A DNA stretch of 64,000 nucleotides from Dermanyssus gallinae (taxonomy: Eukaryota; Arthropoda; Arachnida; Mesostigmata; Dermanyssidae): positions 558,001 through 622,000 of the forward strand of contig QVRM01002215.1 in the NCBI GenBank assembly GCA_003439945.1, written 5' to 3'. The notes under the pieces are model-generated. The model had not been told where the DNA came from. It searched no databases and was given only the letters and a program-made list of their open reading frames with translations. Each line of letters begins with the position of its first letter. The first letter of the stretch is position 1. The translations under genes and the position numbers were made by a program. Positions 1-11,631 of this stretch are shown here, piece after piece.

Positions 1-149
1 GTATGGCGGGTAACAAAGAAAGCAACAAAGGTTGCCAACGACTGCGCACAGCTCATGCCCAACACTTAAAAACCGCGGTAGCTAAAAAGACGTATCATTA
101 TATTTGCGGTTGTCTATATTATCCTGCTCCGGAAGCCGCCTGCGCCGGC

Positions 150-480
150 TCAAAGGATCGGAGCCCTTAGGGTCCTCGCAGCGTACAGGGCGCTTAGCGC
201 GGCAGCTCTTGTTCTCGCCGGAACGGTACCGTGGGTACTGATAGTAGCCGAGCGCCGTCGTTTATAGGATGACCCCGACCTCAAAAAAATATGAAGCGTC
301 AGCGCACAATCGACTTCTGGCAGAAGGAGTGGAACGGACTACAATAGGGTGCCCCGGCGCCAGTATCCGCATCCTGATCCCAAACATCAGAGGCTGGCTC
401 AACCGACCAGGAGGATGACTCACATTCTACACCACCCAGATCCTGGAGACTCCCCCCATCTGACTGTTTGATGTTGTGCG
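150..480 (+). pseudogene. R1-clade LINE, C-terminal remnant of the pol ORF
   Basis: Translation near 155-270 gives RIGALRVLAAYRALSAAALV followed by a residue run ending VAERRR, the post-RT segment typical of R1-clade non-LTR retrotransposons. Near 290-440 it continues with TIDFWQKEWNG, then LIPNIRGWLNRPGG and LTFYTTQIL, the W-Q-x-E-W and x-F-x-x-T-Q-x-L blocks seen before the C-terminal zinc finger in that clade. Stops interrupt it (after RRRL, after the EWNG block, after RPGG) and at least one frame change is needed near 360-370, so it is dead. The upstream RT is absent. In life such a protein reverse-transcribes its own RNA at a nicked target. R1-clade assignment rests on motif memory, not on a search. 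Confidence 0.6.
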
Positions 481-1112
481 CAAGCAGTTTCCAGACAGAC
501 TGGACAGAGACACACTTGGCTTATAGTGGGTTGGAGTCTCACACTACAGGCCTACGCTTACAAGGGGCTTTCCTGCCGCGATGTTCGCGTGTGCAACCAT
601 ATTTTTCAATTAGTCCTTTAAGAAAAGAGCCAACGCCCGTAGAGCGACGTCATATCTAGGAGATATACATAAACTCCCCGTGGACGCGAGTATAGAAACA
701 TACGTACTAAGAGCATTACCAATTGTTACCTCTGCCCTGTAAAAATCATATCTGGCCTGTGCCTAACAAACCTCAAGACCCTTAAAACTATAGTGTTTTT
801 ATGAAATCTCCTTTTGGCGTACTAAATATCTGCAAGTACTTTCGCTTTACATATGGTAACGGAGACGACGATGTGCGAGCAACTATACAATATAGACCAA
901 ACATTTGTCTGGGAACAGTATAGAGGTCTTTACGATCAATAGTTTGAACACAATTAAGATGTGCACAGAAGAGCCATAATTTCAAACCTAAATGTCTAGA
1001 GCAACATTGCATGAGTTCCGTCAAAATAATCGCGCTCACGCAGACTGCCATAACTTATGCAAATACTATAATATAAATTAAGTTAATTTGTAAACTGTTT
1101 AATTAGATACTC
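481..1112. other. No recognisable gene
   Basis: AT-rich interval between two LINE remnants. Short open frames on both strands (for example 788-1051 reverse, 87 residues) show no motif I recognise. It may hold decayed LINE 3' sequence from the upstream R1 remnant. Confidence 0.5.
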
Positions 1113-2627
1113 AGCGGGGGACACATACCCCAGGTTTGGCACGAGGCCAGGCTTACTCTGCTATTTAAGGGCAAAAACGGTGACAACGTGGACGATCCAA
1201 ATCTCTATCGGGATATCGCGTCGGAACGCACTCTTAAGAAAATCTTCGCCAAGTTGATTATCTCGAGGGCGCTTCCAACTGTGGAGAAGGCCCTACCTCC
1301 GGAGCAATTCGGATTCAGGAAAGGTCGAGGTACACAGGACGCGATCCACGTACTCTAGTCGGAAGTTGAACGGGTGTTGGCTGTGCCCGGGGTTCGTTTG
1401 TACGCCGTCTTTATCGATTGTGTCAAGGCCTTTGACAAAGCTCCCCGTCACCTACTAGTCGATTCATTTCGACATGCTGGGGTAGGTGGTTCTTTCCTAC
1501 GAGTGCTCTCCAGCTACTTTGCTGAAGACCGCCTTGAAGTAAACGTAAGGGGCGAAGACACCTTGCAGCTGAGTCAAAACGTAGGGACCCCCCAAGGGGA
1601 CCCTCTCAGTTGACTGGCATTCTCCTTGCTCATCGCAGACCTAGCTCGCCATGTGCGGGAGGAGTTTAGAAACGTTGTCGTCATGTATGCCGATGACATA
1701 GTAGTGGCTCACCGGGACCGCGGTGCCATTCGTCGAATTGTCGGCGACGTAGAAAGTTACCTTCACCGTAAGGGCCTGCAAATAAATGCGCGGAAGACGA
1801 CGTAGGGGTCAATTGGCCTCAGCAGACGTAATACCCTGTTGTGATCAACCGCTGGAGTTTGTCAACTCTTTCCCGTATTTGGGTCTGAGACTACACTATA
1901 CGGGAACGACCTTAATTCAGCACATTGGCGACAGGTGTCAAGCGGCTATTACCTCAATTCACACCTAGAGACCCCCGACGACTGTCTTTGAGTGCGGCCG
2001 TGCGTCTCTTTGAGCTTAAGATTGTGCCAATGTTGAGCTACAGCCTTGGCAGGGTGTGGGGCCATCTTTCAGCGGCAAATTTTGCGCAGCTAGAAAGATG
2101 CTTCACAATGTATATGAAGCGGGTCCTTTGCTTACCCCGGACGGCAGAAAGCCGCTTCGTGTACCTGCTAGCGGGTTGCGGGCCGGCAGTGGAAATAATC
2201 AGAGTCAGGCTCAGGTCGCTTATTACAGGACCACTTCAGCAATTTTTGTTAGAGTGGCAGGGAAAAGTGACCGAGGCCTCGGCAGAGGTAGCGCAATTGG
2301 ATGTGTATCTCGCCAGGGAGCTTTGGGATGGAATGGCATGCACTAGCCGGCACGTGTACACAAGATACATTGTGCATGGCTATCATCACTTGGTATGTTC
2401 GACCCAAGGATTTCACCAAGTTGGCGATCAATGTCGTTGCCGGTTCTGCTCGCAGATATGCGCTAAATACCACGCAGCGAGCTGCCAGAAGCATCGGCGG
2501 TCTTTTCACTTTTTCGCCCGGTGGGACGGTCGCTGAAGTGTTCAAATTGTATAAAATGAATGAATTGTATTGAAATTATGTACGTTCTTGAAATGCAATG
2601 TTATTGCGAAATAAACCATATATATAA
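1113..2627 (+). pseudogene. Family A LINE: RT plus C-terminal CCHC tail, inactive
   Basis: Frame 3 from 1113 reads an RT domain: KGKNGD and EQFGFRKGRGTQDA at 1170-1345, motif A region LYAVFIDCVKAFDKAPRHLL (1398-1457), motif B GTPQGDPLS (1587-1613) and motif C VMYADDIVVAH (1680-1710). In-frame stops lie at 1356, 1611 and 1803. The frame then shifts: FVNSFPYLGLRL (about 1858) is in frame 1, and the post-RT region from 1925 runs in frame 2 as 203 residues, with LFELKIVPMLSYSL, RHVYTRYIVHGYHH and a terminal CRCRFC...YHAASC zinc motif near 2438-2490. AATAAA at 2610-2615 is followed at once by a short TA run, a likely 3' end. A second copy is at 22880-23840. All three RT catalytic motifs survive, but stops and frameshifts make it a pseudogene. 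Confidence 0.85.
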
Positions 2628-4427
2628 TAGAAATTACGTTGAAAAATATCGTGGCCGATAATGCCCAATGTTTAAAAATATGACAAACCTATAAAATAAT
2701 GAACACAATGAGAACATGAGCACGACGACTATTTGAAACCATATTTTGTATATATATATATATAACTCAATATTTTGTGCAAACAAATAAATGGAGGAGA
2801 AATGAACGTTGCCCTACTTTGCTGGAAAATCTAGGAGATCTGACATTCAAGGTGATCATAGAGTACCAAGACGGTTAGTGTGAAGGCAAAGTTATTCCTG
2901 AAGGAAACAAATTAATGGAATCTTAGAGTTAAGGAACACCGCTGCCTCTAAAAAGACTTACTGCGTAAGAAAGACAAAGAGCGCCGGTGTACAATAAATG
3001 GCTAACAGAATAAATGGAACAAACTGGAGGAAGGACCTTAGGTGTCAGTCTCTACGCACGCAATTTTAACAAAATAGATTGGCTAGACCGGCCGAGAACA
3101 TACTTTCTGTACTTTCCGAGACCTAACAGGCCACAGAAAGTTCCAGATGTAGACATACCTGTAAAGACTCGTGCCTCACGCGCGTCCAGTGCGGCATTGA
3201 AATTGTAAGCAACCCAGAGCGCACACATTATTTGTCCAGTCTAGGTGGAGTAGATCGTACCGCTAAAGCGTTTAATGAAGATAACATTACCCGATGGTAA
3301 CAACAAACGACGTGACGCCAGTAAAATAATGTCTTCTCTCACCTAATGGAAAGTAGATGTCACAAACGCTCAAAAACATGCTTCTGGAGATGGAGCTAGC
3401 AAGCACACAAAGTATTGCGCGCCTCCCCCGCACTTGTCGAGTGAATTTCCTGCCAGGGCCAAGCTTGTCCTTGCCGACAGTTAGAAACGATTTATCCGTG
3501 TCTTATTACTACATGTTTTTATTTATTTCGACTTGTATTTTAAATGTCCTAGTACTCAACCGCTTTTGGAAGCGCGCAAGCTTCGAAATACTCATAGCAC
3601 AATTTCAGAGACGATTGGCTGTTACCCTCTGAAAAGCGCCATACAAACATACACTTGAATATAACCCTGCCTCACCCATGTGAAAACGTTCTCTACTACG
3701 CTAATATGCAATGGCATGTTTGTAAGAATATTGTGATTTGTTTGGCTCGTGGAGAGTATTTGGATGTCTCCAAAAGCATCTAAAGAGATTCTAATGTTTA
3801 ATATGAGTGCGATGAACGCGGATATCTAATAATGCACACAATATCAAAGATAAACTAACTAAGTAGGAACTGTATGGTACACTTTTGTTGGGCTTGTACG
3901 TGTTACATGTGTATTATAGAAAAGAGTTATTAGAAAGGCACATCTAAAAAAAACGGATATTGGTGATTCCGCTGGGAGAGATGCAAGTGATTTATTACGT
4001 GCTATTTGTTTATGCACACGCGTTTAGTACTGTACATAAAGCTATGTCATGTAGTGAAAGCTCTTATAGATCCCAACTACCTTGAATTGGGTCATGTAAG
4101 CTGCCGAAGCTTAAGATGACACACGAGCCAAGTAATCTTGTTGTTTTTTTTATGACAAGGTACTTGCGTGCAGGATATTCACTTATAATTAAAAATGGAT
4201 GCTCAGCCGACTCTACCTGCTATCGAGTTTACTAATGAGATCCTCTGATTGTAAAAGCCTATATTGCGCTACTGAAGCCTTTTTGAAAACCACTAGAAAA
4301 GGACATGACTGTGATAGCCGAAATACAGCACACTATGGTGAATATAAAAATGTTATAGGATACCAATTTAAGTTTGTTTCCGGCCTTGTCAAGGCTAGGA
4401 GAACTAAACTTCACTGTTGAGATTAAA
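2628..4427. other. Gene-free AT-rich interval
   Basis: I see no coding domain on either strand. A 16-bp TA run lies at 2749-2764. Open frames of 64-91 residues (3014-3208, 3357-3632) have no recognisable motif. Confidence 0.5.
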
Positions 4428-4590
4428 TACAGGATTAAGCGCACTGCTGACAACGATAGCCTTGCAGCTGGAGGAGACACATAGGTGCGGGGGTTCGAGC
4501 CCCACCTTGCACATTTGTATTTATGGGAGTCCGTCTATGAAGCAATGTTAAAAACAGTTGCTTCAGCTTGGCTGAGAGCCTGCCCGAAAA
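4428..4590 (+). mobile_element. SINE1 copy a, tRNA-derived
   Basis: A B-box-like block GGGTTCGAGCCCCACC at about 4491-4506 is preceded by GGAGGAGACACATAGGTGCG and followed by CACATTTGTATTTATGGGAG and a tail ending GAGAGCCTGCCCGAAAA. The same order of blocks is found on the reverse strand at 42535-42712 and 49635-49815. This copy differs in its A-box half, where it carries extra bases. Internal RNA polymerase III promoter boxes are the hallmark of tRNA-derived SINEs; such elements need a LINE in trans. Confidence 0.8.
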
Positions 4591-5782
4591 CTTCACTTAG
4601 GTGACCTAATAGGCTAGTGGAAAACATATGAAATGGTGCATGCCAGGCATGCCCTACGTTGGTGTCAGAAGAATCGTGTGACATATTTTACTTATTACCT
4701 GCAACATTTAAATACATGATGTTTTGTTTATATCGCATGGCAAGCAGTAATGGGAGAACTGTCCAAGCGTACTGGTTGCTAAAACATGCTAATAGTGAGC
4801 AACTCCATACCAACCAGGATACCAACTAAATTCGATGGTAAGTCCGGCGACCCTCGAGTGAGCTTTCCTGCTCCAGCCATTCCCAGCAACCTCGCAGCGA
4901 TGGTCGGACATCAGCGGGGATTTGCGCGTCACCGATTAGACTGAAGAGATGAAGAGGCAGAAAACAGCCGTTGGCCACGCCGTAATCCGAGTCTGTTCCA
5001 ACGGACGCAGGCCTCGAGGCCGAATAGTAGTGGTCTCTGCGAGCAAATAACTCACGACTCGTCGTTTCCGTGGACGCTCGAGTTATTATTCCCAAGCCAA
5101 AGTCCCAGCGACCCACCCATCCCGTTAGTCTTCGCCCAAAAGCTCTCCACCTGTTGTTCATATTCGACCTGCATTGCTACGAGCGCTAAACCATTTCTAT
5201 GTAAAATTAATAGGTCATAAATAATGTAAGCCGCTTAATGGCCGCAACCCAAGTATAGAATACAGCAAATCTTTGATCAGAATCAACCTGTCCGAGCAGA
5301 AGAGACCGGTCGTCTACGCATTTACTGACTACTATATTGTGTACATATAATCTACATTTTACACATGTTTTGTTAGACGCATCACATCTTAAGGTTCTCT
5401 TCTACAGGCTTTTTAAAATGTAGTGAAAAAACTTCTTAACGTATAATGAGGTTAAGAGGAAAGCTCATATCTTCAATTGATTTGGTGTGACCGAAGTGCC
5501 TTAGTTACTGTTCTACGGTAAATATGAGAAACGCTATTTAGTATATAATTATACTATATAAGAACTGCCTGTGCTGTTCTCATAATGTCGGATTAGTAAT
5601 AGGAGGTAGGAAGTACACCTAGATAGATCCATAGTACTGCAAGTGTGTTTTGACTGTGCGTGTTTAAACTAGCTTCCTGTCTGAGGAGGTCCTTATTCAG
5701 TGATCACACGGACCTGAAAAAGTAATTTCGAGAAAAAAATTATAAATTCAAAAGGTTTAAGTTTTGCAAGTCTCGGCGGCAA
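4591..5782. other. No recognisable gene; one GC-richer block
   Basis: The block 4826-5161 is GC-richer than its surroundings and is open on the reverse strand for 111 residues, but shows no motif I can name. The rest is AT-rich without features. Confidence 0.4.
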
Positions 5783-6366
5783 ATATATATATATATATAT
5801 ATACAATACAAAGTCTCCTTTATTGAAAAGGGGGTGTTAAAATCACATAGTAGTCTTTACACTGATGGGCACGTCGCGAAACTCTCCATGCAAACGCGTT
5901 ATTCACAACTTCGATATTAGCAACTTCCGGTGGAGTAACTGACACACCACTACGTAGTACGCATTATTTGGACGTAATGTGAAAAAGTACTAAATGTATT
6001 ACTCCGAATTAGTTCTTTAAAAAGTCTCACGTCAACTTGCATTTGGTACTCGCTCACTGTCGGGAGTACGAGACTCTCGCGTCTTACATTGCAGCGCCAT
6101 GCAACTCGTTTGACAAATTTATCCTGCACTCGCTGGAGCAGTTCTACATCTTTTCTATAAAAAGGCGCCCACACATGTGAGCAATATGTCCACTTTGGTA
6201 CAACAAGCGTATTATTCAGTTTTATGTACATTGCTGGGTCATGCTCGATAAACGCTCTAAGAATGAGATTGCACAGCCGAGACGCAGATTTTACAACTTC
6301 GGCGATATGAGAAGTATACTTCATTTGGCAATCAAATGTAACACCTAGGTCTTTGTATATATACAT
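5783..6366 (-). pseudogene. CR1/Jockey-like LINE, RT C-terminal part and 3' end
   Basis: Reverse-strand frame 6366-5950 is open for 138 residues and reads KDLGVTFDCQMKYTSHI, then SRLCNLILRAF, KLNNTLVVPKWTYCSHVWAPF and LLQRVQDKFVKRVAWRC, the post-RT thumb region of CR1/Jockey-type LINEs. On the reverse strand AATAAA (5819-5824) lies about 15 bases before a TA tract (5783-5803), which looks like the 3' terminus. It probably belongs with the EN/RT remnant at 6840-7500, whose order and spacing fit one element; the DNA between them is not recognisable. The thumb block is intact but the catalytic RT core is not seen here. Confidence 0.8.
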
Positions 6367-6463
6367 TTTTGGTTTATTTAGAAGAATATATATAATGCTT
6401 CACGACGTTGCTGCTCGTCGACATGCGTCATCTCACGAGAGGTTTTTTTGAGCCGCACATTTG

Positions 6464-6483
6464 TATATATATATATATATATA
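6464..6483. repeat. (TA)n microsatellite
   Basis: About 20 bases of pure TA, lying inside the gap between the two halves of the reverse-strand LINE. Confidence 0.95.
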
Positions 6484-6839
6484 GTTACCATAGAGACCCT
6501 GTTGAGCAGCATACTCACGCAAATTGGCTTGTGCAGCTGCAAATATTGGCACGAGTTGCATGGCTCCGTTATCGGTGCATGACGTTCCAGATAATAGGCC
6601 GTTGCACTTTTCCATAAAGGAGTTCGTCAGATGTGACTGTTGACGGAGAAGTGGCGATTTCCTATGGTCGTTTGCCACTTGAGACTGGCTCACACTAGTA
6701 CTATTGTTTATTCTTAACCAATCTTGTTACAAATGCAAGCGATTATTATCGCTATATTTCTTAGTACAATTTGTCGTCTGTTCTAACCCGCCATTCTCTA
6801 TTTCGTCGTCACTCCTGATGAAGTTATCTTGCATATCAG

Positions 6840-7500
6840 GATTTTAAGGATCATGTCTAGCACTCCAAAAATATGATAGCCTTTTCAATACAAGACGGCT
6901 TAAACCTGAGTCGAACGTTGTCTACAAACTCGAAGTACAAAGGTTATTCCTTTTGCGCAAGTGCCGCTTCGGTATCCTGCATATAGCGCTGCGCTTGCAT
7001 GAAATCCATGCTGTTCATCTGAAATGTATTATCTAACTTCGAAATAAGGAAATAGACGATTAACCAGAGTTGGGATAACTGTCAGTATACACAACTTTTG
7101 TTTGCAATTGCTCTCCAGTTGCTTACTTCAGTAAGGTCTCCCCTGCCTTTAGGAATTAATGTTAGCAAGCAGTCCCGCCAGCACTTAGATATTTTCCCTC
7201 AGACTAATATATCTTCAGACATTCATTGCACAAACAAGTTTGGTACATCGCAAGTATCGTGGCATGTTTTAAATGTTCGTTTTGTATTCTGTTCGATTTC
7301 GCTGCTTTGCGACCTGGAAGTCGAGCTACGAAGGTAAGACTAGGTACGTTAGATGCTAGGACATTAATTGTTGAACCATTGGACCGCTAAATGTAATACA
7401 ACGAAATTATTTTGCAGCGCAGCAATCCTGCATTAAAATCTCCTACTATAATCGCAGGTTAGCCGCGCTCAATTATATTTGCAGTGGGTCAGTTTCTCAA
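6840..7500 (-). pseudogene. LINE endonuclease end and RT start, reverse strand
   Basis: Not visible as a long ORF. Reverse translation near 7430-7470 gives AIIVGDFNAGLL, the GDFN core of the APE-type endonuclease. Near 7070-7165 another frame gives CLLTLIPKGRGDLTEVSNWR, the start of the LINE RT domain (x-L-I-P-K...N-W-R-x-I). Near 6960-7030 it reads ISDEQHGFHASAA, the next RT block. Frames differ between blocks and stops occur throughout. Together with the thumb block at 5950-6366 it makes a plausible single decayed LINE of about 1.7 kb. EN nicks the target and RT copies the RNA from the nick. Confidence 0.65.
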
Positions 7501-7831
7501 TAAGGTTACTTAAACACTCTACTTTGACAGATCATATAACCATTACTTGATGATGTTCACAGACTGGTCGTCCAATACCACACGATTATTTAGTTAGCAG
7601 TTATCGGCTGCCGAAAGTGCTTTCATGCTGTCATTTTGTTAAATGTCTAAAGGGTAAAATAGAGACAGAAACACCCCCATTTAGACGACCAACCGTAGTA
7701 AGCTTTATAGTTTGTAATCGGTTCCACGGCAGCATAAAAAGTAGCAGATTTGAGACTGCACTCCAAGGCGATAGTACTTGCGTTTTAGGCCACTGGCCAA
7801 AGTAGCTTTGTACAGAAGCAAATAGTCTATG
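7501..7831. other. No recognisable gene
   Basis: Frame 7617-7805 (62 residues) has no motif. This may be more of the 5' part of the reverse-strand LINE. Confidence 0.4.
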
Positions 7832-7945
7832 GTATAGCTATTGCCTTGCATTCAGGAGATCGTGGGTTTAAGACTTGAACCGGCCACTCTTAGCTTGGTC
7901 TTTGTGGTTTCCAATTTAGACAAGGTGAATGCCGGAGTGGATAAT
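7832..7945 (+). mobile_element. SINE3 copy a, tRNA-like
   Basis: Shares with the copy at 8198-8365 the blocks GCCTTGCATTC, GGGTTTAAG, ACCGGCCAC and TGGTTTCCAATTTAGACAAG in the same order and spacing. The GGGTTTAAGC-like block resembles a degenerate B box. The two copies are in the same orientation about 370 bp apart. Confidence 0.7.
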
Positions 7946-8197
7946 ATTCAACAACGATCGGACAAAAAACAGGAAGCACAGATGTCACAATAATAAGAGA
8001 TGGTGCATTACCATCCAGCCCCCCAATATTACTGTTACTATGTTCTCAAAGCTTGTTGAAAGTCTCTGCTCAATAATTGTATCATAAAAGTCTGTCTCTT
8101 CGCGTTTGTACACCGTTTTTGATTAAGATATGAAACTCCATATACCACCAAGTATTAAATATCTTTTGTACGCGGAGTATCTTAATATATTTACCAA

Positions 8198-8365
8198 GCA
8201 AGATGGCTTCGTGGCAAAGCCTTTGCCTTGCATTCGGGAGGCCTGGGTTTAAGCCCCAGACCGGCCACCTTTGAATTGGTTTGCATGGTTTCCAATTTAG
8301 ACAAGGTTTAAAAAATGGGGATTAAAAATCAGCCATGACATGAAAAACGGTGCACGGGCATTAAC
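8198..8365 (+). mobile_element. SINE3 copy b, tRNA-like
   Basis: Better-preserved head than copy a: AGATGGCTTCGTGGC (A-box like) then GCCTTTGCCTTGCATTCGGG and GGGTTTAAGCCCC (B-box like), followed by the shared tail block. A possible third, very weak relative lies near 38690-38760. Confidence 0.7.
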
Positions 8366-9307
8366 CTGACTCATCAAGGGCGCACACAGCAGTGCAGACG
8401 GTGTCAGCCTTGGTGCATTGACAGCGGTATGCAGCTCACCGTTCATAAGTGTCTCGTTTTAAAACACGGCTCCCCCAAGCTGAACTACTTAATCACTGGG
8501 TCATTACTGCCGACTGCTAGTAGAACGCGAGATCCGGTAGCGCCCACTCAATAGTCAAAGTAGCCTCTATACTCGTAAATATGTTGTTTTCCTGTGTCAG
8601 TGTTAAGGAGCCTACGTGTATATTCGTTTGCGACAAACTGATTGTGTTGTCCAAACTCGTATACTGTTTATCCAAAGGAGACTTTTAAAGAGACTTCGCA
8701 GAGAATGCGACCCCAAACCGAACGAGGTTTATTTTATATTCCTTATTGGACGTACTCAGGAATAATGACAAACGGATTCTAGCTTAAATTGTGGGTGCGA
8801 CTCTTATAGATCACTTTTTGCAGTGCGGCCAAAGCCATACGGTTTACTGTTTGATCAGTTTGACGGCACAATCGTTTTTGTCATAGCAGTAACTAACTGA
8901 GCTTCTGGAGGATGATTTACACTGACAGCTGAACCCTGGTACCCTTAGCGTGAGATGGCACTGTGCGCGGCACTGAGATGGCACCGGTTCTCGAACGCCC
9001 TCTAGTGGCGGTGTATCCCAGCCTAGCTACGCAGTCACGCAGATCGAGCAGAATAAGCCTCGGAAATATTCCAAGTTAGCACGAGCTTACGATTCCAAGC
9101 GACAAGGTATGGGAACTACTAGCGAGTGTCACCGGGGATAAGCAAGCAGAAGCTTCCGTTGCCAGCGGCTATTCATCAATATTCAGCAAGGAGACGCCGC
9201 AATACTAGGCATAATGGTTAAGCGTTTTTTTGTCTACCTCGATTTCAAAATACTAACCGAAACGTCAAGCACGCTTTAGAGTTTAGTGAAAACCTGTGTT
9301 TGTCTAT
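8366..9307. other. No recognisable gene
   Basis: Mixed base composition, GC-richer at 8930-9190. I see no domain, splice structure or repeat that I can support. Confidence 0.4.
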
Positions 9308-9408
9308 AATATATATATATATATATATATATAAGGCGAGCACTGCCGAAAGTGCAAACGTATTGTATATGATTAATAAATCATCACAATATTTTCTATA
9401 TATATATA
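9308..9408 (+). mobile_element. R2-like LINE 3' end (63 bp) inside a TA tract
   Basis: Bases 9334-9396 match, in reverse complement and with few mismatches, 14821-14884, the last part of the R2-like fragment's 3' flank. They include AATAAA (9375-9380) and end CACAATATTTTC. TA tracts lie directly on both sides (9308-9333 and 9397-9408). A 5'-truncated stump of this kind is the usual product of target-primed reverse transcription. Confidence 0.75.
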
Positions 9409-10359
9409 AAAATTGCGTCAACATTTTTAGATATATTTCTAGAATATGGTGCGTTCCACAGCTTGTGTAAATGCGTGTGCATACATATATACATAAGTTG
9501 CAAATCGCGCCATGGTTTTATATATTAACGAATTGCACTTACACCTTTGTGCAATGTACACTGGAAAGTTTTGCGCCTAAAGAACAATATCATTGTTACG
9601 TAGAATTTTAAGTCAATAAGGTAAAAAATAACTTATATGTTTTTGTTTCCCGGTGTAGTCGTAGGGGTATATGCACTTAGTTGAGCGGTGTCTCATTTTG
9701 CATCGTTTTAAAAAAATATATATATATATATACTGTGTCATTCCAGTCAATCATGTTTTTTCACCCTTTACTATAGTATTCGTCTAACGCCCTCTTAATG
9801 GAAACATTTCGTTATCCTAGAACTTCTTCTTTTTAGATGCAAAATGTGGTCATGGCGGTTTTTGATACTCTCATTACTCTCGAAGCTTTCCCCTCTCACA
9901 TAATCATAAAGTGAGCGGAACAGATGATGATCTGAAGAGGCAGGAGACGGGTGGGGTAAAACATCCTATGCAAAATACATCACCTTGCGGTAGATGAATG
10001 CGGGCAGGCGTTGTTCTAGTAGAATACGACATCTCTACATGAGTTCTGGACGCTTGCTCTACAAACAGTCGAGCAATTGGTAATACTTTTTGCTATTAAT
10101 TGTTTTATTGCGTTGTATAAGCTGATATTGCACCACGCCTTTCAAATCCGACTGGACACACAGTATAGTCTTTTTGGCATGAGGACATACATTCGCAACC
10201 TTCGTGTTGGACCTGGTACTTTGTTCGCACGAAACTAGATGTGATCAGTTGAGAGGATATATGCAATAACAATTGAGAGGATACGTATTTCTCAGGCGTA
10301 CCGCGTTACGGCCATTACTACAGCAATCGTGATGGCCAGGCTAAACCCGTGGGAGTTTA
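9409..10359. other. AT-rich, no gene; short TA run
   Basis: A 16-bp TA run is at 9717-9732. No coding domain seen on either strand. Confidence 0.5.
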
Positions 10360-10855
10360 CTATGTTTGGTATGCAAACGCGCTCATACAAATGTAAAAGG
10401 AGTCACAACCAAGAGAGATTGGAGCAGAGAAAGACAAAATCAAGCTTTCCAACGTAGCGTAGGAAGAATCGGATTTGGCGATGAGGTTGATAACAAGTAC
10501 CCCGATGTATAGGAAGATGACGCACCACAATATGCCGATGTTCCGCGAACATAGTGGCTTTAAGGGTAACTGCACCGCATCCGGAAAGCACAGCCTCAAA
10601 CCGTCTGCTGCGCAACAAAGACGAGAAGCACACAGCCAAACATAAGGCATTACAATGCAAAAAGACTTCTCGATAAAAGCTAACCGGGGAAATTGAAAAT
10701 ATTGCATTGACTCTGAATGTTATTGGAAACATAATTCTAGCTAGTTTGTCCAGTTTAACATGGTTAAAAGCAGATGGTAATTTCTCAATCCCCCAGGGGG
10801 TTGAAAAAAGCTCTAACGGCAAAATTAAAAAAATTAAAACGAGAGATGGCTTCAT
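10360..10855 (-). pseudogene. Possible membrane-protein fragment, unrecognised
   Basis: Two overlapping reverse frames (10855-10403, 150 residues; 10707-10360, 115 residues) together look like one product with a frame change near 10690-10707. The first begins MKPSLVLIFLILPLELFSTP, hydrophobic. The second holds two likely membrane segments, IGILWCVIFLYIGVLVINLI and the stretch ending DSFYICMSAFAY. The pattern loosely recalls arthropod chemoreceptors of the gustatory family, but the C-terminal family signature is not present and no homology could be tested. It may be a receptor pseudogene exon or chance. Confidence 0.2.
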
Positions 10856-10860
10856 GACTA

Positions 10861-11620
10861 GGACTCCAAGTATCGACGCATAAATACGCGGTGCACCGTC
10901 GAAAAAAATAAATTACACAAAAACTTCTCACTGAAATATTCTCACTACATTCATAAAACACAGAGTGGGGAGACTATTTGGTTAGATTAGAGGTTGCGAA
11001 GAAACTAATGCTTAGTGGTGACAATGTGAAAGGTGTACGTACATACAGCTAAACATATTTGTAGTGCTCTAGTAAACGCAGCAATCGCGTCACTTTAGAG
11101 ATGCCATGGGACTCTTTAATATATTTCAGAAAATTCTCGAAAAAGCTTTTGGGAGATATTACATGCATTCAATAGCGATAGAAAAAAAGTTGTTGCACGT
11201 ATTCAAAGATGTTAGATATTTTCTGAACGTGCCAGCATCTACCGACTAGATAATCAATCGGATTATGTAGGTGATACTCTTCAGGTAGCTCTAAAGAAAA
11301 GTGTCCAGGCATGATAAGTCCGGCCATTATGTAGCAAAGCAACCCATCGCGAATTGATCGATTTCCGAAGATCACGTCTAGTTGAGCCCGTTAAGCAGTG
11401 TCGTAATGTGTTAGCGCTCCATCGTCTTAGAACCACATTCTAGGCGAACACATTCTGGAACATCCGCCAGCAGCTTTAATGAGGTCCTGCAAGGGAATGT
11501 ATAGTATATTTATCCATTTATCTATCTAGGGAATATACTATTTATTTTTCGTATATTACATTATGTTTGTGGAACACATATTACAAGAGATTAGCTAAGC
11601 CAGTGTGCCTAGCGGGTATG
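10861..11620. other. No gene; possible 3' UTR of the downstream LINE
   Basis: AT-rich. Reverse frame 11375-11169 (68 residues) is unrecognised. Near 11530-11545 the reverse strand carries AATAAA, which could be the polyadenylation signal of the LINE at 11632-14650. Confidence 0.4.
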
Positions 11621-11631
11621 TATTGTGACTA

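Noticed and set aside
4428..4590. SINE1 B box considered as part of a true tRNA gene
   Set aside because: No acceptor-stem pairing or intact cloverleaf, and the unit recurs with a long non-tRNA tail.
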